From: Clostridia bacterium
Lineage (GTDB): Bacteria; Bacillota; Clostridia; Oscillospirales; Acutalibacteraceae
DNA: 7,960 nt
NCBI GenBank assembly: GCA_900754145.1
Contig: CAAEBW010000369.1
Location: 1-7,960, forward strand
Direction of reading: 5' to 3'
The position numbers were made by a program, and so were the translations under genes. Below the pieces are notes generated by a model that searched no databases, was not told where the DNA came from, and was given only the letters and a program-made list of their open reading frames with translations. Positions 7,522 through 7,960 of this stretch are shown here, piece by piece; within the stretch, counting starts at the first letter, position 1; each line of letters starts with the position of its first letter.

Positions 7522-7959
7522 TTATTCTTCAATATTTGATTTTATTTTTTGAATTACAGAGAAAAAAGCTTCAATTTCCTTATCGGTAAGACCTTTTCTC
7601 AGTTTTTTCTCTCTTTTTTCAATATCCTCGGCTATAAAGTTGTGAACCTTCACAGCTTTTTCGGTTAAAATAATCTTTTTAAGCCGCGCGTCGCTGTCAA
7701 CGCTTTTTCTTACAATAAGACCGTTTTTTTCCATAAGCTTTAGCATATTACTTGCAGTCGAACGGCGGATTGAAAACTTTTCCTCAAAATCCTTCTGAAA
7801 AATGTCCCTGTCTCGGTTCTCGAAAAAGTAATCAATCGCCCAGCCTCTAACGGCCTTGTTCGGTTTACATTCAAGCTCATCAGCATGATTTTCGATATCA
7901 CGTCTTATCAGGTTTGAAAGATTCCGTATTTCAAGACCGATATATCTTTCGGGCGGCAT
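7522..7959 (-). CDS. MarR-family transcriptional regulator
   Basis: A 145-residue winged-helix DNA-binding protein of the MarR family, normal length for the family and acting as a dimer in the cytosol. The N-terminal helix (ERYIGLEIRNLSNLIRRDI, 4-22) and C-terminal helices (about 100-118 and 125-143) would form the dimer interface. The winged helix-turn-helix covers about 36-98: helix-turn-helix DIFQKDFEEKFSIRRSTAS (52-70) with recognition helix RRSTASNMLKLMEKNGLI (65-82), then the wing VRKSVDSDARLKKIILTE (83-100) with the conserved Asp-x-Arg. The start ATG is at 7959, one base from the window edge; the family-like opening suggests it is the true start, but an upstream start and the promoter cannot be seen. 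As first gene of the marR-ABC-ABC run it probably represses its own operon and releases it when a transported ligand binds (inference). Its operator would lie outside the window. Confidence 0.92.
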   Translation of the reverse strand: MPPERYIGLEIRNLSNLIRRDIENHADELECKPNKAVRGWAIDYFFENRDRDIFQKDFEEKFSIRRSTASNMLKLMEKNGLIVRKSVDSDARLKKIILTEKAVKVHNFIAEDIEKREKKLRKGLTDKEIEAFFSVIQKIKSNIEE

Positions 7960-7960
7960 A

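Overview
The window looks like ordinary chromosome from a low-to-middle GC anaerobic Firmicute, most likely a Clostridia lineage such as the Oscillospiraceae/Ruminococcaceae. The basis is the protein types (a clostridial-style PepD, a prokaryotic OPT transporter, a MarR-led heterodimeric ABC exporter), strong purine-rich ribosome binding sites and mixed codon use. This taxonomic placement is inference from style, not from a database match. No RNA genes, insertion sequences, CRISPR arrays or prophage genes are visible. Coding density is very high: the longest stretch without a gene is about 130 bases (3699-3830).

Left half, plus strand (2-3698): a three-gene operon. It starts with a 5'-truncated pepD-type aminoacyl-histidine dipeptidase (M20 family zinc peptidase). 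Next is an OPT-family oligopeptide transporter, 26 bases downstream. Last is a 113-residue PqqD-fold protein (RiPP recognition element, RRE, type) whose ATG lies two bases after the transporter stop codon. The first two genes make a plain peptide uptake and degradation pair. The PqqD-like protein is the odd partner: it is a peptide-binding fold normally tied to radical-SAM or other peptide-modifying enzymes, and none is in view.

Middle (3699-3830): a short convergent intergenic region with one strong, nearly perfect inverted repeat that can serve as a terminator for both operons. Its best T-run faces the minus-strand operon.

Right half, minus strand (7959 down to 3831): marR-type regulator, then ABC half-transporter A (578 aa), then ABC half-transporter B (641 aa). 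The spacing is 29 bases and then a one-base TAATG overlap. Motif inspection shows that A has a degraded ATP site (Ser in the P-loop, Asp for the catalytic Glu, Gln for the switch His) while B has a consensus one. The signature motifs are swapped in quality: VSGGQ in A and LSQGQ in B. This is the pattern of asymmetric heterodimeric type IV exporters such as TM287/288, LmrCD and BmrCD. The MarR protein probably controls this exporter, and itself, in response to a drug or toxic metabolite.

The most interesting item is the orphan PqqD/RRE-like protein coupled to the OPT transporter and PepD. The rest is well explained by known families.
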